A DNA stretch of 64,000 nucleotides, taken from NCBI RefSeq assembly GCF_001641695.1, contig NZ_LSEF01000091.1, positions 82,489 through 146,488 of the forward strand. Direction: 5' to 3'. Below are positions 35,679 to 43,958 of the stretch, one piece after another. This DNA comes from Bradyrhizobium neotropicale. Its GTDB lineage: Bacteria > Pseudomonadota > Alphaproteobacteria > Rhizobiales > Xanthobacteraceae. The notes under the pieces are model-generated. The model ran no database searches. It worked only from the letters and a program-made list of their open reading frames with translations, and was not told the origin of the DNA. How positions within the stretch are numbered: the stretch's first letter is position 1; every line of letters begins with the position of its first letter. The position numbers and the translations under genes are program-made.

Positions 35679-36131
35679 ATGGCCGGACTTTATTTCGAAG
35701 ACTTCTCCGTGGGCCAGGAGTTCAGGCATCCGCTGACCCGGACCGTCACGGAGATGGACAACACCATGTTCAGCCTGCTGACGCTCAATCCGCAGCCGCT
35801 GCACATCGACGCGCATTTCTCTGAAAAGACCGAGTTCGGCCAGCGCATTTTCAACAGCCTTTACACCCTCGGCATCATGATCGGCATGACGGTCTATGAT
35901 ACGACCTTGGGGTCCACCGTTGCCAATCTCGGCATGACCGACGTCACTTTTCCGAAGCCGGTCTTCCACGGCGACACGCTGCGGGCGACGACGAAGGTGC
36001 TTTCGTTGAGAGAATCCAAATCGCGCCCCAAGGCGGGCATCGTCGAGTTCGAGCACCACGCCTGGAACCAGAACGACGAGATCGTCGGCAAATGCCGCCG
36101 CATGGCGATGATGCACAAGAGGCCGGTCTGA
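35679..36131 (+). CDS. MaoC-like enoyl-CoA hydratase
   Basis: Hot-dog fold hydratase of 150 aa. The hydratase motif region reads NPQPLHIDAHFSEKTEFGQR, with FNSLYTLGIMIG after it, and GMTDVTFPKPVFHGDTLRA is also characteristic. In related pathways such proteins hydrate mesaconyl- or itaconyl-CoA to citramalyl-CoA or methylmalyl-CoA. A 45-nt gap separates it from the CoA-transferase, and its stop overlaps the start of the next gene (TGATG). Confidence 0.88.
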   Translation: MAGLYFEDFSVGQEFRHPLTRTVTEMDNTMFSLLTLNPQPLHIDAHFSEKTEFGQRIFNSLYTLGIMIGMTVYDTTLGSTVANLGMTDVTFPKPVFHGDTLRATTKVLSLRESKSRPKAGIVEFEHHAWNQNDEIVGKCRRMAMMHKRPV

Positions 36132-36982
36132 TGCGTTCGATGCTGTTCGTGCCGGGGGACTCCTCGCGCAAATTCGAGAAGGCGAGCGAAGGCAAGGCCG
36201 ACGCGCTGATCATCGATCTCGAGGACTCCGTCGTCACCGAGAAGAAGGACGAGGCGCGCAAGCTGACGCTTCAGATGCTGAGGGACCGCCGCGGTCCGCA
36301 CCAGCTCTATGTCCGCGTCAACGCGCTCGATACCGGCATGACGCTGGCCGATCTCGCCGCGGTGATGCCAGGCGCGCCCGACGGCATCGTGCTGCCGAAA
36401 TCGCGCGGCGGTGACGATGTGCGGCAGCTTGCGACCTGGCTCGAAGCCTTCGAGGCGGCGGCCGGCACCAAGGTCGGCTCGACCCGCATCGTCTGCGTCG
36501 CCACTGAGACCGCCGGCTCGATCTTCGGGCTCGGCACCTACAAGGACTGCTCCCCTCGCCTCGCCGGACTGATGTGGGGCGCGGAGGATCTCTCGGCCTC
36601 ACTCGGCGCCACCGAGAAAGCCTCGGGCGGCGTGTTCCACAGCCCCTATCGCCTCGCGCGGGACCTCTGCCTGATGGCGGCCGCCGCGGCCGAGGTCGCG
36701 CCGATCGACACGGTCTATACCGACATCGACAATCTGGCCGGTCTCGAGCAGGAAACGCGCGCGGCACGGCGCGACGGCTTTTCGGCGAAGGCGCTGATCC
36801 ATCCAAAACACGTCGACATCGTCAATGCTGCCTTCGAGCCGACCGAGGCGGAGCGCACATGGGCGGAGAAGGTGATCGCGGCGTTCGCAAGCAATCCCAA
36901 TTCCGGCACGCTGCGCCTCGACGGCATGATGATCGACAAGCCGCATCTTCGCGCCGCGAAGAAGATCCTCGGCCAGCCATAG
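36131..36982 (+). CDS. CitE-family acyl-CoA lyase (HpcH/HpaI aldolase family)
   Basis: (beta/alpha)8 magnesium-dependent lyase, 283 aa, of the citrate lyase beta / malyl-CoA / citramalyl-CoA lyase group. SMLFVPGDSSRKFEKASEGK, ADALIIDLEDSV, IVCVATETAGSIFGLGTYKD (acidic metal ligands) and GLMWGAEDLSASLGATEK are visible. The ATG at 36131 overlaps the maoC stop, so translation is coupled; the longer open frame is internal to maoC. With the two preceding genes it would complete a CoA-ester route yielding acetyl-CoA plus pyruvate or glyoxylate. Confidence 0.9.
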   Translation: MRSMLFVPGDSSRKFEKASEGKADALIIDLEDSVVTEKKDEARKLTLQMLRDRRGPHQLYVRVNALDTGMTLADLAAVMPGAPDGIVLPKSRGGDDVRQLATWLEAFEAAAGTKVGSTRIVCVATETAGSIFGLGTYKDCSPRLAGLMWGAEDLSASLGATEKASGGVFHSPYRLARDLCLMAAAAAEVAPIDTVYTDIDNLAGLEQETRAARRDGFSAKALIHPKHVDIVNAAFEPTEAERTWAEKVIAAFASNPNSGTLRLDGMMIDKPHLRAAKKILGQP

Positions 36983-37020
36983 ACCCCGGGATAGCGCGCA
37001 GTGACAGACGGGATCGGATC

Positions 37021-37764
37021 ATGATCGTTCGCCAAGCCGCAAACGTCCTGGAGATCATGGAGTTCTTCGCGCAAGCGAGGAAGCCGGCGACGCTTGCGGA
37101 GATCGCCGATCATTTCGGCTGGCCGCGCTCGTCGACCTTCAACCTGCTCGCGACACTGTCGGAGAAAGGCTATCTCTATGAGCCGCGGCCGCGCGCCGGC
37201 TTCTATCCGACGCCGCGGTGGCTCGCCATGGCACGGATGATCTCGGAGGTCGAGCCGCTGCCGCCCTGGACGCACACGCTGGTCGCCGATCTCTCCTCTG
37301 AGACCGGCGAGACCGCCTCGATCGTGGCGCCGGCCGGCGTGATGGCGGTATTTATCGACGTCGTCGAGTCCAAGGCCGCGATCCGCTATTTCGCGACCAT
37401 CGGCCACCGCGTGCCGATCCACGCCACCGCCAGCGGCCGCGCGCTGCTGCTACAATATTCGCAGGAGGAGCGCGACTCGGTCTATCGCAAGATCGAGTTC
37501 AAGCAGTACGGCCCGTCGACGCCGATCAGTATCGAGGCCGTAGAGGCTGAGCTGCGCAACTCGATCGATCGCGGCTATTGCCAGAGCTTTGGCGACTACA
37601 GCCGCGACCTCGCCGGCGCCGCGATTCCCTTGCCGATCGGCGACCGCCGCCTTTCGGTCGTCGTCGCAGGCCCGGAATTCCGGATCGGCCCGAAAGTCGG
37701 CGAAGTCGCCGCGCTGATTGCGCGGACAGTCGATCGGCTGCGGCCGAAGACCACCGCAGCTTAG
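37021..37764 (+). CDS. IclR-family transcriptional regulator
   Basis: 247-aa regulator with an N-terminal winged helix (ATLAEIADHFGWPRSSTFNL, then LATLSEKGYLYEPRP) and a C-terminal IclR effector domain (RVPIHATASGRALLLQYSQE, GAAIPLPIGDRRLSVVVAGP). It closes the CoA-transferase-MaoC-CitE unit and probably controls both divergent operons through sites in the 34203-34430 gap. Its stop is 9 nt from a convergent gene. Confidence 0.92.
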   Translation: MIVRQAANVLEIMEFFAQARKPATLAEIADHFGWPRSSTFNLLATLSEKGYLYEPRPRAGFYPTPRWLAMARMISEVEPLPPWTHTLVADLSSETGETASIVAPAGVMAVFIDVVESKAAIRYFATIGHRVPIHATASGRALLLQYSQEERDSVYRKIEFKQYGPSTPISIEAVEAELRNSIDRGYCQSFGDYSRDLAGAAIPLPIGDRRLSVVVAGPEFRIGPKVGEVAALIARTVDRLRPKTTAA

Positions 37765-37773
37765 GCCGTAGCC

Positions 37774-38217
37774 TCAATCGAATCCCTGAACGGGCGGCGT
37801 CGTGGTCGGCGCCGGCGCAGCCGGAGCTGCCTGAACCGGCGGGTTGTTGTCCGGCCCCATTTGAGCGACACGGCCATTGGCTTCCATCGCCCTGCTACTG
37901 GTCGGACCCGGAGTCGCAGAGGCGGGCGTCGGGGCTGCTGGGGCGGGCACTGGAGGGGCCGAACTCGGGACGCGATTCGCTTCTCTGCGTGGCCGCTGCC
38001 GGCTCGTTGCCGACCGAGAACCGCGCACGCCCCATGACCTAGCGATTGAAGGCCCGGCGGTATAGCCGATCACTGCGCCCGCGACGGCACCGACCGGTCC
38101 CAGCACGACAGCGCCGGACACGGCTCCGAGCGCCGCAGAGCCAGCGCGCTCCTGCGCAACGGCACCTGCCGGAACCAACGCAAGCATCACGATTGCGGCC
38201 ATCAAAAATCTGTTCAT
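37774..38217 (-). CDS. Secreted glycine-zipper, proline-rich protein
   Basis: 147 aa with a signal peptide (NRFLMAAIVMLALVPAGAVA) and the likely cleavage site AVAQE. A Gly/Ala/Val zipper follows (LGAVSGAVVLGPVGAVAGAV), then a basic segment and a Pro/Ala-rich tail (APPVPAPAAPTPASATPGPT). GGAGG is 7 nt before the ATG; the open frame extends further to 38364 without support. Glycine-zipper proteins of this kind sit in the envelope; the function is unknown. Convergent with the IclR gene. Confidence 0.7.
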   Translation of the reverse strand: MNRFLMAAIVMLALVPAGAVAQERAGSAALGAVSGAVVLGPVGAVAGAVIGYTAGPSIARSWGVRGSRSATSRQRPRREANRVPSSAPPVPAPAAPTPASATPGPTSSRAMEANGRVAQMGPDNNPPVQAAPAAPAPTTTPPVQGFD

Positions 38218-38367
38218 CGGAGCGCCTCCCTCACGGGAATTCACTCTTACGAAAATATGGCAGCAGAACGTTTGTTTATCGCCCAACAGAGGGCAATCGG
38301 CTGATGGAACTCCGGCAGTCAAGGAACTTCCGCCGCGATAGTTGTCCCGGCGGAAGCGGCTCAACCC

Positions 38368-39159
38368 TTAGACGATCTTGATCGACATGTCCGGCAGCCC
38401 CTCGAGCTTGCACAGGAGCACGTCGCCCTTCACGACCGGGCCGACATTCTCGGGCGTGCCGGAATAGATGATGTCGCCGGCCTTGAGCTCGAAGGCCTCC
38501 GACAGTTTTGCGATCTGCTCGGCGACGCTCCAGATCATCTTGCTGAGATCCGAGCTCTGCCGCACGGTGCCGTTCACCGCCAGCGAGATCGCGCCCTTCT
38601 CGAAATGGCCGGTCTTGCTCACGGGGTGGATTGGGCCGATCACCGCGGCGTGGTCAAAGCTCTTGCCGATCTCCCACGGCTTCTTCTCAGCGGCCATGCC
38701 GTTCTGGAGATCGCGCCGGGTCATGTCGAGACCGAGCGCGTAGCCGTAGACGTTCTCGAGCGCCTTTTCGGCCGGGATGTTGGTGCCGCCGGACTTCAGC
38801 GCGGCGACCAGTTCGACCTCGTGATGATAGTTCTTGGTGAGCGAGGGATAAGGATGATCTGCGACCTCGCCGATCGCGACGTTCTGGATCGCATCGGTCG
38901 GCTTCTGGAAGAAGAACGGCGGCTCGCGATTCGGGTCCGAGCCGCGCTCGATCGCATGCGCCGCATAGTTGCGCCCGATGCAGTAGATGCGGCGCACCTG
39001 GAACACGCTTGTCTCGCCGACGATCGGGATCGTCACCATCGGCACCGCGAAGATCGGCTTCGGTGTGCTTTGCGCCGCGGCCGGCGCCGCATCGGCGATG
39101 CCTGCCGCGGTCATCGCGGCTGCGGCCGTGAGCACGTCGCGTCGAGAGGTCTTTGTCAT
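38368..39159 (-). CDS. Fumarylacetoacetate hydrolase-family protein with Tat signal
   Basis: FAH-fold metalloenzyme of 263 aa: YCIGRNYAAHAIERGSDPNR, FFQKPTDAIQ, NYHHEVELVAALKSGGTNIP (acidic metal ligands), GYALGLDMTRRDLQNG and IIYSGTPENVGPVVKGDVLL. In front lies a twin-arginine-like signal, TSRRDVLTAAAAMTAAGIAD, so it should be folded in the cytoplasm and exported to the periplasm. FAH proteins are usually cytosolic hydrolases or decarboxylases of 2-oxo or acylpyruvate compounds. Reaction unknown. Confidence 0.85.
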   Translation of the reverse strand: MTKTSRRDVLTAAAAMTAAGIADAAPAAAQSTPKPIFAVPMVTIPIVGETSVFQVRRIYCIGRNYAAHAIERGSDPNREPPFFFQKPTDAIQNVAIGEVADHPYPSLTKNYHHEVELVAALKSGGTNIPAEKALENVYGYALGLDMTRRDLQNGMAAEKKPWEIGKSFDHAAVIGPIHPVSKTGHFEKGAISLAVNGTVRQSSDLSKMIWSVAEQIAKLSEAFELKAGDIIYSGTPENVGPVVKGDVLLCKLEGLPDMSIKIV

Positions 39160-39509
39160 GATCCTGTTTCCGTTGCTTTTGGCCGCGCGTTTGCGGCGAA
39201 GCCAGTCATAGAGCCAAACGCCGGACTGGCCAATGCCCGCCCGCTACGCCTTAAGTCGCGACACCGTCCAAGAACGCCCGGACCATCTGCGGGCCGTCGT
39301 CCGGGTCGGTGGCGGCGACGCGATAGGAATCGCCGAGCAGGCCGCCGCGGGACCTTGCGAAATTAAGATTGGAGGCAGAAGTTCTGCCATGCAACCCGGG
39401 TTGACGGTTCGAGTCGATGCATCTGCTTTTGGCGGCGCGGTCAAGAAATCGGCACGACCTGTACAGAAGGCGCTCTCGATCGGGCGGGCCTGCTCGGGCA
39501 GCCAAGGCT
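39160..39509. other. Divergent gap between FAH and GH79 genes
   Basis: About 350 bp with no confident gene. The minus-strand open frame 39251-39601 ends in a protein-like stretch (GGLLGDSYRVAATDPDDGPQ), which might be the tail of a decayed gene, but the rest of the frame looks like a shadow. No strong promoter pattern was found by eye. Confidence 0.4.
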
Positions 39510-40997
39510 ATGACAATCGTGCTGTTGATTGGCACAAGGTGGTGCGTGGCCCATGCCGCCGACGTATCCATCGCCCCCGCGGAGCTGAAAGCGATCGGCA
39601 CGATCGATCCGCGCTTTCAGTCGTACAACATCGAGATGGTGGAGGTGACAGGCGGACGGTTCTGGAAAGCGTATCCACGCGCCGCGCGCGCCCTCGATAC
39701 GCGTGATCGCTACAGCCATAGACCGCCGATCGATCTTACCAACATACGTCTGCGCATGCTCGCCGCGGCCCTGTCGCCGGCCTATATGCGCGTCAGCGGC
39801 ACCTGGGCCAATGCGACGTTCTTCGCCGACAAGGAAACTGCTCCCGCGAGGCCACCCGCCGGATTCAATTCCGTGCTCAGCCGCGCCCAGTGGCGCAGCG
39901 TCGTCGATTTCGCGCGCGCGGTCGATGCGGAGATCGTAACCTCCTTCGCCGTCAGTCCCGGCACCCGCAATCGTGACGGCACGTGGCGGCAGGATCAGGC
40001 GCAAAGCCTGATCAACTTCACGCGTTCGCTCGGCGGGCACCTCAAAGCCGCCGAATTCATGAACGAGCCGACGCTTGCGGCCGACAACGGCGCGCCGCCG
40101 CGATATGACGCAACGGCCTATGGCCGTGACTTCAATATCTTTCGCGCATGGCTGCGGCGCGCTGCGCCGGAGACGCTGATCGTCGGGCCCGCCTCGGTCG
40201 GCGACACTGCGTCACCGCGCGCATCGGGCATCACCACGCGCAATCTGCTGGCCGCATCTGGTTCCGGCGTCGACCGCTTCTCTTATCATCACTACAACAC
40301 GATCTCGCCGCGCTGCGGCGGCCGCGACGATCCGAAGCAGGCGCTCACGGAGCAATGGCTCGCCCGGTCCGATGCGACGCTGGCGATCTACCGTTCCTTG
40401 CGAGATGCATTCGAGCCGGGCAAGCCGATCTGGCTGACCGAGACGGCCGATGCGGCCTGCGGCGGCAACCGCTGGGACAAGACATTTCTCGACACGTTCC
40501 GTTATCTCGACCAGCTCGGACGCCTGGCCAGAGGCGGCGTCCAGGTTGTGATGCACAACACGCTCGCCGCCAGCGATTATGGTCTGCTCGACGAGAAGAC
40601 CTTTCGCCCGCGCCCGAATTACTGGGCCGCGCTGCTCTGGCATCGGCTGATGGGAACGACCGTGCTCGACGCGGGCGCAGCCGTCGCGCCGGGCCTTCGC
40701 GTCTACGCGCATTGCCACCCCGCATTACGCGGCGCGCTCACGCTGCTCGCGATCAACCTCGCGCGCGACGCACCGCTCTCGTTCGCCGTGCCACTCCCGT
40801 CGACGCGCTACACGCTCGGCTCGGCGCGGCTGCAAGGCGCGATGGTGCAATTGAACGGCAAGACGCTCGCGCTCGCGACGGACGAGAACTTGCCGGATCT
40901 CATCGGCATTTCGACGGCAGCTGGCACTATTCGTCTCGCACCGGCGACCATCACCTTCCTCGTCATCCCCGGCGCCGCGAACCCAGCATGCCCATAG
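39510..40997 (+). CDS. Secreted glycoside hydrolase, GH79 (heparanase/beta-glucuronidase)-like
   Basis: Resembles GH79 enzymes, which hydrolyse glucuronides or heparan-type chains by a retaining mechanism. FMNEPTLA carries the expected acid/base Glu186 in the NEP motif, and WLTETADAACGG places Glu311 at the nucleophile position, with the following Gly-rich stretch as in heparanase; SYHHYN and DAGAAVAPGLRVYAHC follow. The ATG at 39510 gives 495 aa and a signal-like N-terminus (TIVLLIGTRWCVAHA), although this lacks basic residues and an upstream start at 39417 is possible. Convergent with the MHS transporter gene, 6 nt apart. Confidence 0.7.
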   Translation: MTIVLLIGTRWCVAHAADVSIAPAELKAIGTIDPRFQSYNIEMVEVTGGRFWKAYPRAARALDTRDRYSHRPPIDLTNIRLRMLAAALSPAYMRVSGTWANATFFADKETAPARPPAGFNSVLSRAQWRSVVDFARAVDAEIVTSFAVSPGTRNRDGTWRQDQAQSLINFTRSLGGHLKAAEFMNEPTLAADNGAPPRYDATAYGRDFNIFRAWLRRAAPETLIVGPASVGDTASPRASGITTRNLLAASGSGVDRFSYHHYNTISPRCGGRDDPKQALTEQWLARSDATLAIYRSLRDAFEPGKPIWLTETADAACGGNRWDKTFLDTFRYLDQLGRLARGGVQVVMHNTLAASDYGLLDEKTFRPRPNYWAALLWHRLMGTTVLDAGAAVAPGLRVYAHCHPALRGALTLLAINLARDAPLSFAVPLPSTRYTLGSARLQGAMVQLNGKTLALATDENLPDLIGISTAAGTIRLAPATITFLVIPGAANPACP

Positions 40998-41003
40998 CCG
41001 CGC

Positions 41004-42305
41004 TCACGACCTCAGCGCATCGCGCGCCGTCTCCGGCGCCATCAGCGTCGAGATGATCGTAATCACCGAGAGCGCGATGATGTAGAGCGAGACCGCCCAG
41101 TATGATCCCGTCCAGGCGAGCAGCGCCGTTGCGATCAGCGGCGAGAAGCCGCCGCTGAGGGCGGCCGCGACATTGGCGCCGAGCGAAGCGCCGCTGTACC
41201 GGACCTGGGTCCGGAACAATTCCGGCATGAATGCCGCCTTCGGCCCGAACAGCAGCGCGTGCGTCAACGTCATCGTGACGACGAGGGCCAGCGTGATCAG
41301 CACGGGCTCTCTTGTATCGAGGAACCAGAACAGCGGAAACGCCAGCGCCACCGAGAAGATGCCACCCGCAAGATAGAGCGCCTTGCGTCCAAAAATGTCG
41401 GAGAGCCATCCCGCAAGCGGCAGCGTCGCGAATTCGACGATCGCGGCGTAGACCACCGCGTCCAGGATCACCTGGCGCGGCAGGCCGAGTTTTGTGGTGG
41501 CGTAGACCACCGTGAAGACGGTGAGCAGATAAGCGAGCCCCACCTCGGACACCGTGATGCCGATCGCGAGCAGAAAACTGCGCCAGTCGCGGCGCAGCAC
41601 TTCCCAGACCGGCTGCGCCAGCACCTCCTTGCGCTCGACGACCTCCTTGAAGTGCGGCGTTTCGGCAAGCTTCAGCCGCACGATGAAGCCGATGCCGACA
41701 AGGAGAATGCTGATCAGGAACGGCACGCGCCAGCCCCAGCTCAGGAAATCCGCCTCGGGCAGCTTCGTCATCAGCGCGAAGATGCCAGTGGAGGCGGCAA
41801 CGCCGATGGGAAAGCCGATCTGGACGAGGCTGCCATAGAAGCCGCGGCGATTGCCGGCATGCTCGATCACCATGACGACCGCCCCGCTCCACTCGCCGCC
41901 GAGCCCGATGCCCTGGATGAAGCGCAGAACGACGAGGAAGATCGGCGCCCAGATGCCGATCTGGCTGTAGGTCGGCAGGCAGCCGATCAGGAAGGTGCCG
42001 AGCCCCATCGCGATCATGGTCACGACCAGCATGGCCTTGCGCCCGAGCCGGTCGCCGTAGTGCCCGATGATGGCGCCACCGATCGGGCGCGCCACGAAGC
42101 CCACCGCATAGGTCGAGAATGCCGCCAGCGTGCCGACGAAAGGATCGAAGCTCGGAAAGAACAGCTTGTTGAACACGAGCGCTGCGGCCGTGCCGTAGAT
42201 CAGGAAATCGTACCACTCGATCGCGGTGCCGAGCGCGCTCGCCCACACCACATGCGCCGTCGTCGATCTCTCCGTCGCGGCGGAGACCCCCGTTGCTGCG
42301 GTCAT
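41004..42305 (-). CDS. MFS transporter, metabolite:H+ symporter (MHS) family
   Basis: 12-span inner-membrane carrier of the MHS family, which imports organic acids or osmolytes with protons. SALGTAIEWYDFLIYGTAAA, GHYGDRLGRKAMLV (loop 2-3 motif), FIQGIGLGGEWSGAVVMVIE and GPKAAFMPELFRTQVRYSGA are diagnostic. The start is uncertain: the ATG at 42305 gives 433 aa with a normal leader; frames continue to 42359. Substrate not readable. Confidence 0.9.
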   Translation of the reverse strand: MTAATGVSAATERSTTAHVVWASALGTAIEWYDFLIYGTAAALVFNKLFFPSFDPFVGTLAAFSTYAVGFVARPIGGAIIGHYGDRLGRKAMLVVTMIAMGLGTFLIGCLPTYSQIGIWAPIFLVVLRFIQGIGLGGEWSGAVVMVIEHAGNRRGFYGSLVQIGFPIGVAASTGIFALMTKLPEADFLSWGWRVPFLISILLVGIGFIVRLKLAETPHFKEVVERKEVLAQPVWEVLRRDWRSFLLAIGITVSEVGLAYLLTVFTVVYATTKLGLPRQVILDAVVYAAIVEFATLPLAGWLSDIFGRKALYLAGGIFSVALAFPLFWFLDTREPVLITLALVVTMTLTHALLFGPKAAFMPELFRTQVRYSGASLGANVAAALSGGFSPLIATALLAWTGSYWAVSLYIIALSVITIISTLMAPETARDALRS

Positions 42306-42433
42306 GCCATGCCCCAGACTGCCGGCGGCCATCATGGACAATCGCAAGAGAGGTTGCAACCTGCCCGGGTGTTGTTGTCTCGGCTTTCGCGGTCGTCCTG
42401 GTGAGAGTTATGGATGCTGGGCCCACACACTCC

Positions 42434-42512
42434 TTCATTGCGAGCGCAGCGAAGCAATCCAGAATCTTTCCGCGGAGACAGTCTGGATTGCTTCGCTACG
42501 CTCGCAATGACG
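42434..42512. repeat. Palindromic intergenic repeat (outer-family type)
   Basis: Left arm 42434-42463 (TTGCGAGCGCAGCGAAGCAA...) and right arm 42482-42512 are reverse complements with about 28 of 30 matches, around an 18-nt loop. The same arm sequence occurs around the nested repeat at 1713-1882. A further GTCCCGGC-gcag-GCCGGGAC palindrome lies at 42550-42569. Confidence 0.8.
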
Positions 42513-42652
42513 ACGTTGAAGCAATTGCGCCCAATGCTTCCCCAACATCGTCCCGGCGCAGGCCGGGACCCACCGAGAGGCAGCACTAGCTTCGTCTCCA
42601 TTGCATGCCGCCGCTCGCCTTGCCCACCCGCCCTGGAACCCATAATTCGCTA

Positions 42653-42680
42653 TTGACAAACTCATTCGCTAATATCTAAT
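42653..42680 (+). promoter_or_regulatory. Candidate promoter of the substrate-binding protein gene
   Basis: TTGACA (42653-42658), 16-nt spacer, TCTAAT (42675-42680), 56 nt before the ATG. A loose palindrome GC-x-AAT-N5-ATT-x-GC (42668-42684) overlaps the -10 and could be a repressor site, perhaps for the IclR regulator at 45709. Confidence 0.5.
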
Positions 42681-42736
42681 TTGCAACCAAATCCATAACC
42701 CGCCGCAAGATGCGGACATAAAGAGAGGGAACGACG

Positions 42737-43951
42737 ATGAGAGGGCTTTTGGCCTGCGCCGTGCTCGCGGCCATGACTTCAACGGCGATGACGACGGCAG
42801 CCACCGCGCAAGTCTCCGACGACGTGGTGCGGATCGGCGTGTTGACGGATTTGTCGAGCTGGGGCCGCGACAATAGCGGGCCGGGCTCGGTCGAAGCGGC
42901 CAAGATGGCGCTGGAGGAATTCGGGCCGACTGTGCTCGGCAAGCCGATCGAGATCATCAGCGCCGACCACCAGATGAAGACCGATGTCGGCGTCCAGGTC
43001 GTGCGCGGCTGGTTCGACAACGGCAAGGTCGACGCGGTCGTCGACATCCCGAATTCCGGCATCGCGATCGCCGTCCACAACATGGTCCGCGAGCGCAACA
43101 AGATCGCGCTGCTCTCCGGCCCCGGCGCGAGCTCGCTGACCGACGAGCTGTGCAGCCCGAACACCGTGCACTTCACCTATGACACCTACGCGCTGTCGAA
43201 GGTGACCGCGTCCGCCGTGATCAAGGAAGGCGGCAAGTCCTGGTACTTCATCACCGCCGACTACGCCTTCGGCCAACAGCTCGAGAAGGACGCGACGCGC
43301 TTCATCAACGAGATGGGCGGCAAGGTGCTCGGCGGCGTACGGCATCCGACCAACACCGCCGACTTCTCCTCCTTCGCGCTGCAGGCGCAGAGCTCCAAGG
43401 CCGACGTGGTGGCGTTCGCCAATGCCGGCCAGGACACCGACAACGCCATCAAGCAGTCCGGCGAGTTCGGCCTGGTCCAGGGCGGCCAGAAGCTCGTGGG
43501 CCTGTTGATGTTCGACACCGACGTGCACGCGATCGGGCTGAAGGCCGCGCAGGGCACCTACATGACCACGGCCTCGTACTGGAACATGGACGAGGCGACC
43601 CGCGCCTGGTCGAAGAAATTCTACGAGCGCACCAAGGTGATGCCGACCATGATCCAGACCGGGGTCTATGGCTCGGTGCTGCATTACCTGAAAGGCATCA
43701 AGGCCGCCGGCACCGACGATCCCGCCAAGGTGATGGCCAAGATGCGCGAGCTGCCGATCGAGGATACCTTCGTCCATGGCGGCAAGTTGCGCGAGGACGG
43801 CCGTGTCATCCGCGACATGTATCTCGCCAAGGTGAAATCGCCCGAGCAGTCCAAGGAGCCCTGGGACTATCTGGAGATCGTCAAGACCGTGAAGGGCGAG
43901 GACGCCTTCCGTCCGGTCTCCGAGTCCAATTGTCCGCTCCTGAAGAAGTGA
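42737..43951 (+). CDS. ABC transporter substrate-binding protein (LivK type)
   Basis: 404-aa periplasmic binding protein of the branched-chain amino-acid / amide family with a signal peptide (RGLLACAVLAAMTSTAMTTA, cleavage after TAQ). DVVRIGVLTDLSSWGRDNSG, PGSVEAAKMALEEFG and SWYFITADYAFGQQLEKDAT are characteristic. No permease or ATPase is adjacent, so it relies on a distant transporter, or acts as a sensor. It is followed 7 nt later by a flavoprotein gene. Confidence 0.92.
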   Translation: MRGLLACAVLAAMTSTAMTTAATAQVSDDVVRIGVLTDLSSWGRDNSGPGSVEAAKMALEEFGPTVLGKPIEIISADHQMKTDVGVQVVRGWFDNGKVDAVVDIPNSGIAIAVHNMVRERNKIALLSGPGASSLTDELCSPNTVHFTYDTYALSKVTASAVIKEGGKSWYFITADYAFGQQLEKDATRFINEMGGKVLGGVRHPTNTADFSSFALQAQSSKADVVAFANAGQDTDNAIKQSGEFGLVQGGQKLVGLLMFDTDVHAIGLKAAQGTYMTTASYWNMDEATRAWSKKFYERTKVMPTMIQTGVYGSVLHYLKGIKAAGTDDPAKVMAKMRELPIEDTFVHGGKLREDGRVIRDMYLAKVKSPEQSKEPWDYLEIVKTVKGEDAFRPVSESNCPLLKK

Positions 43952-43958
43952 GGTCCAC

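Noticed and set aside
39251..39601. Minus-strand frame with a protein-like C-terminus (GGLLGDSYRVAATDPDDGPQ)
   Set aside because: Only the last 30 or so residues look protein-like; no start or ribosome site, so at most a gene remnant.
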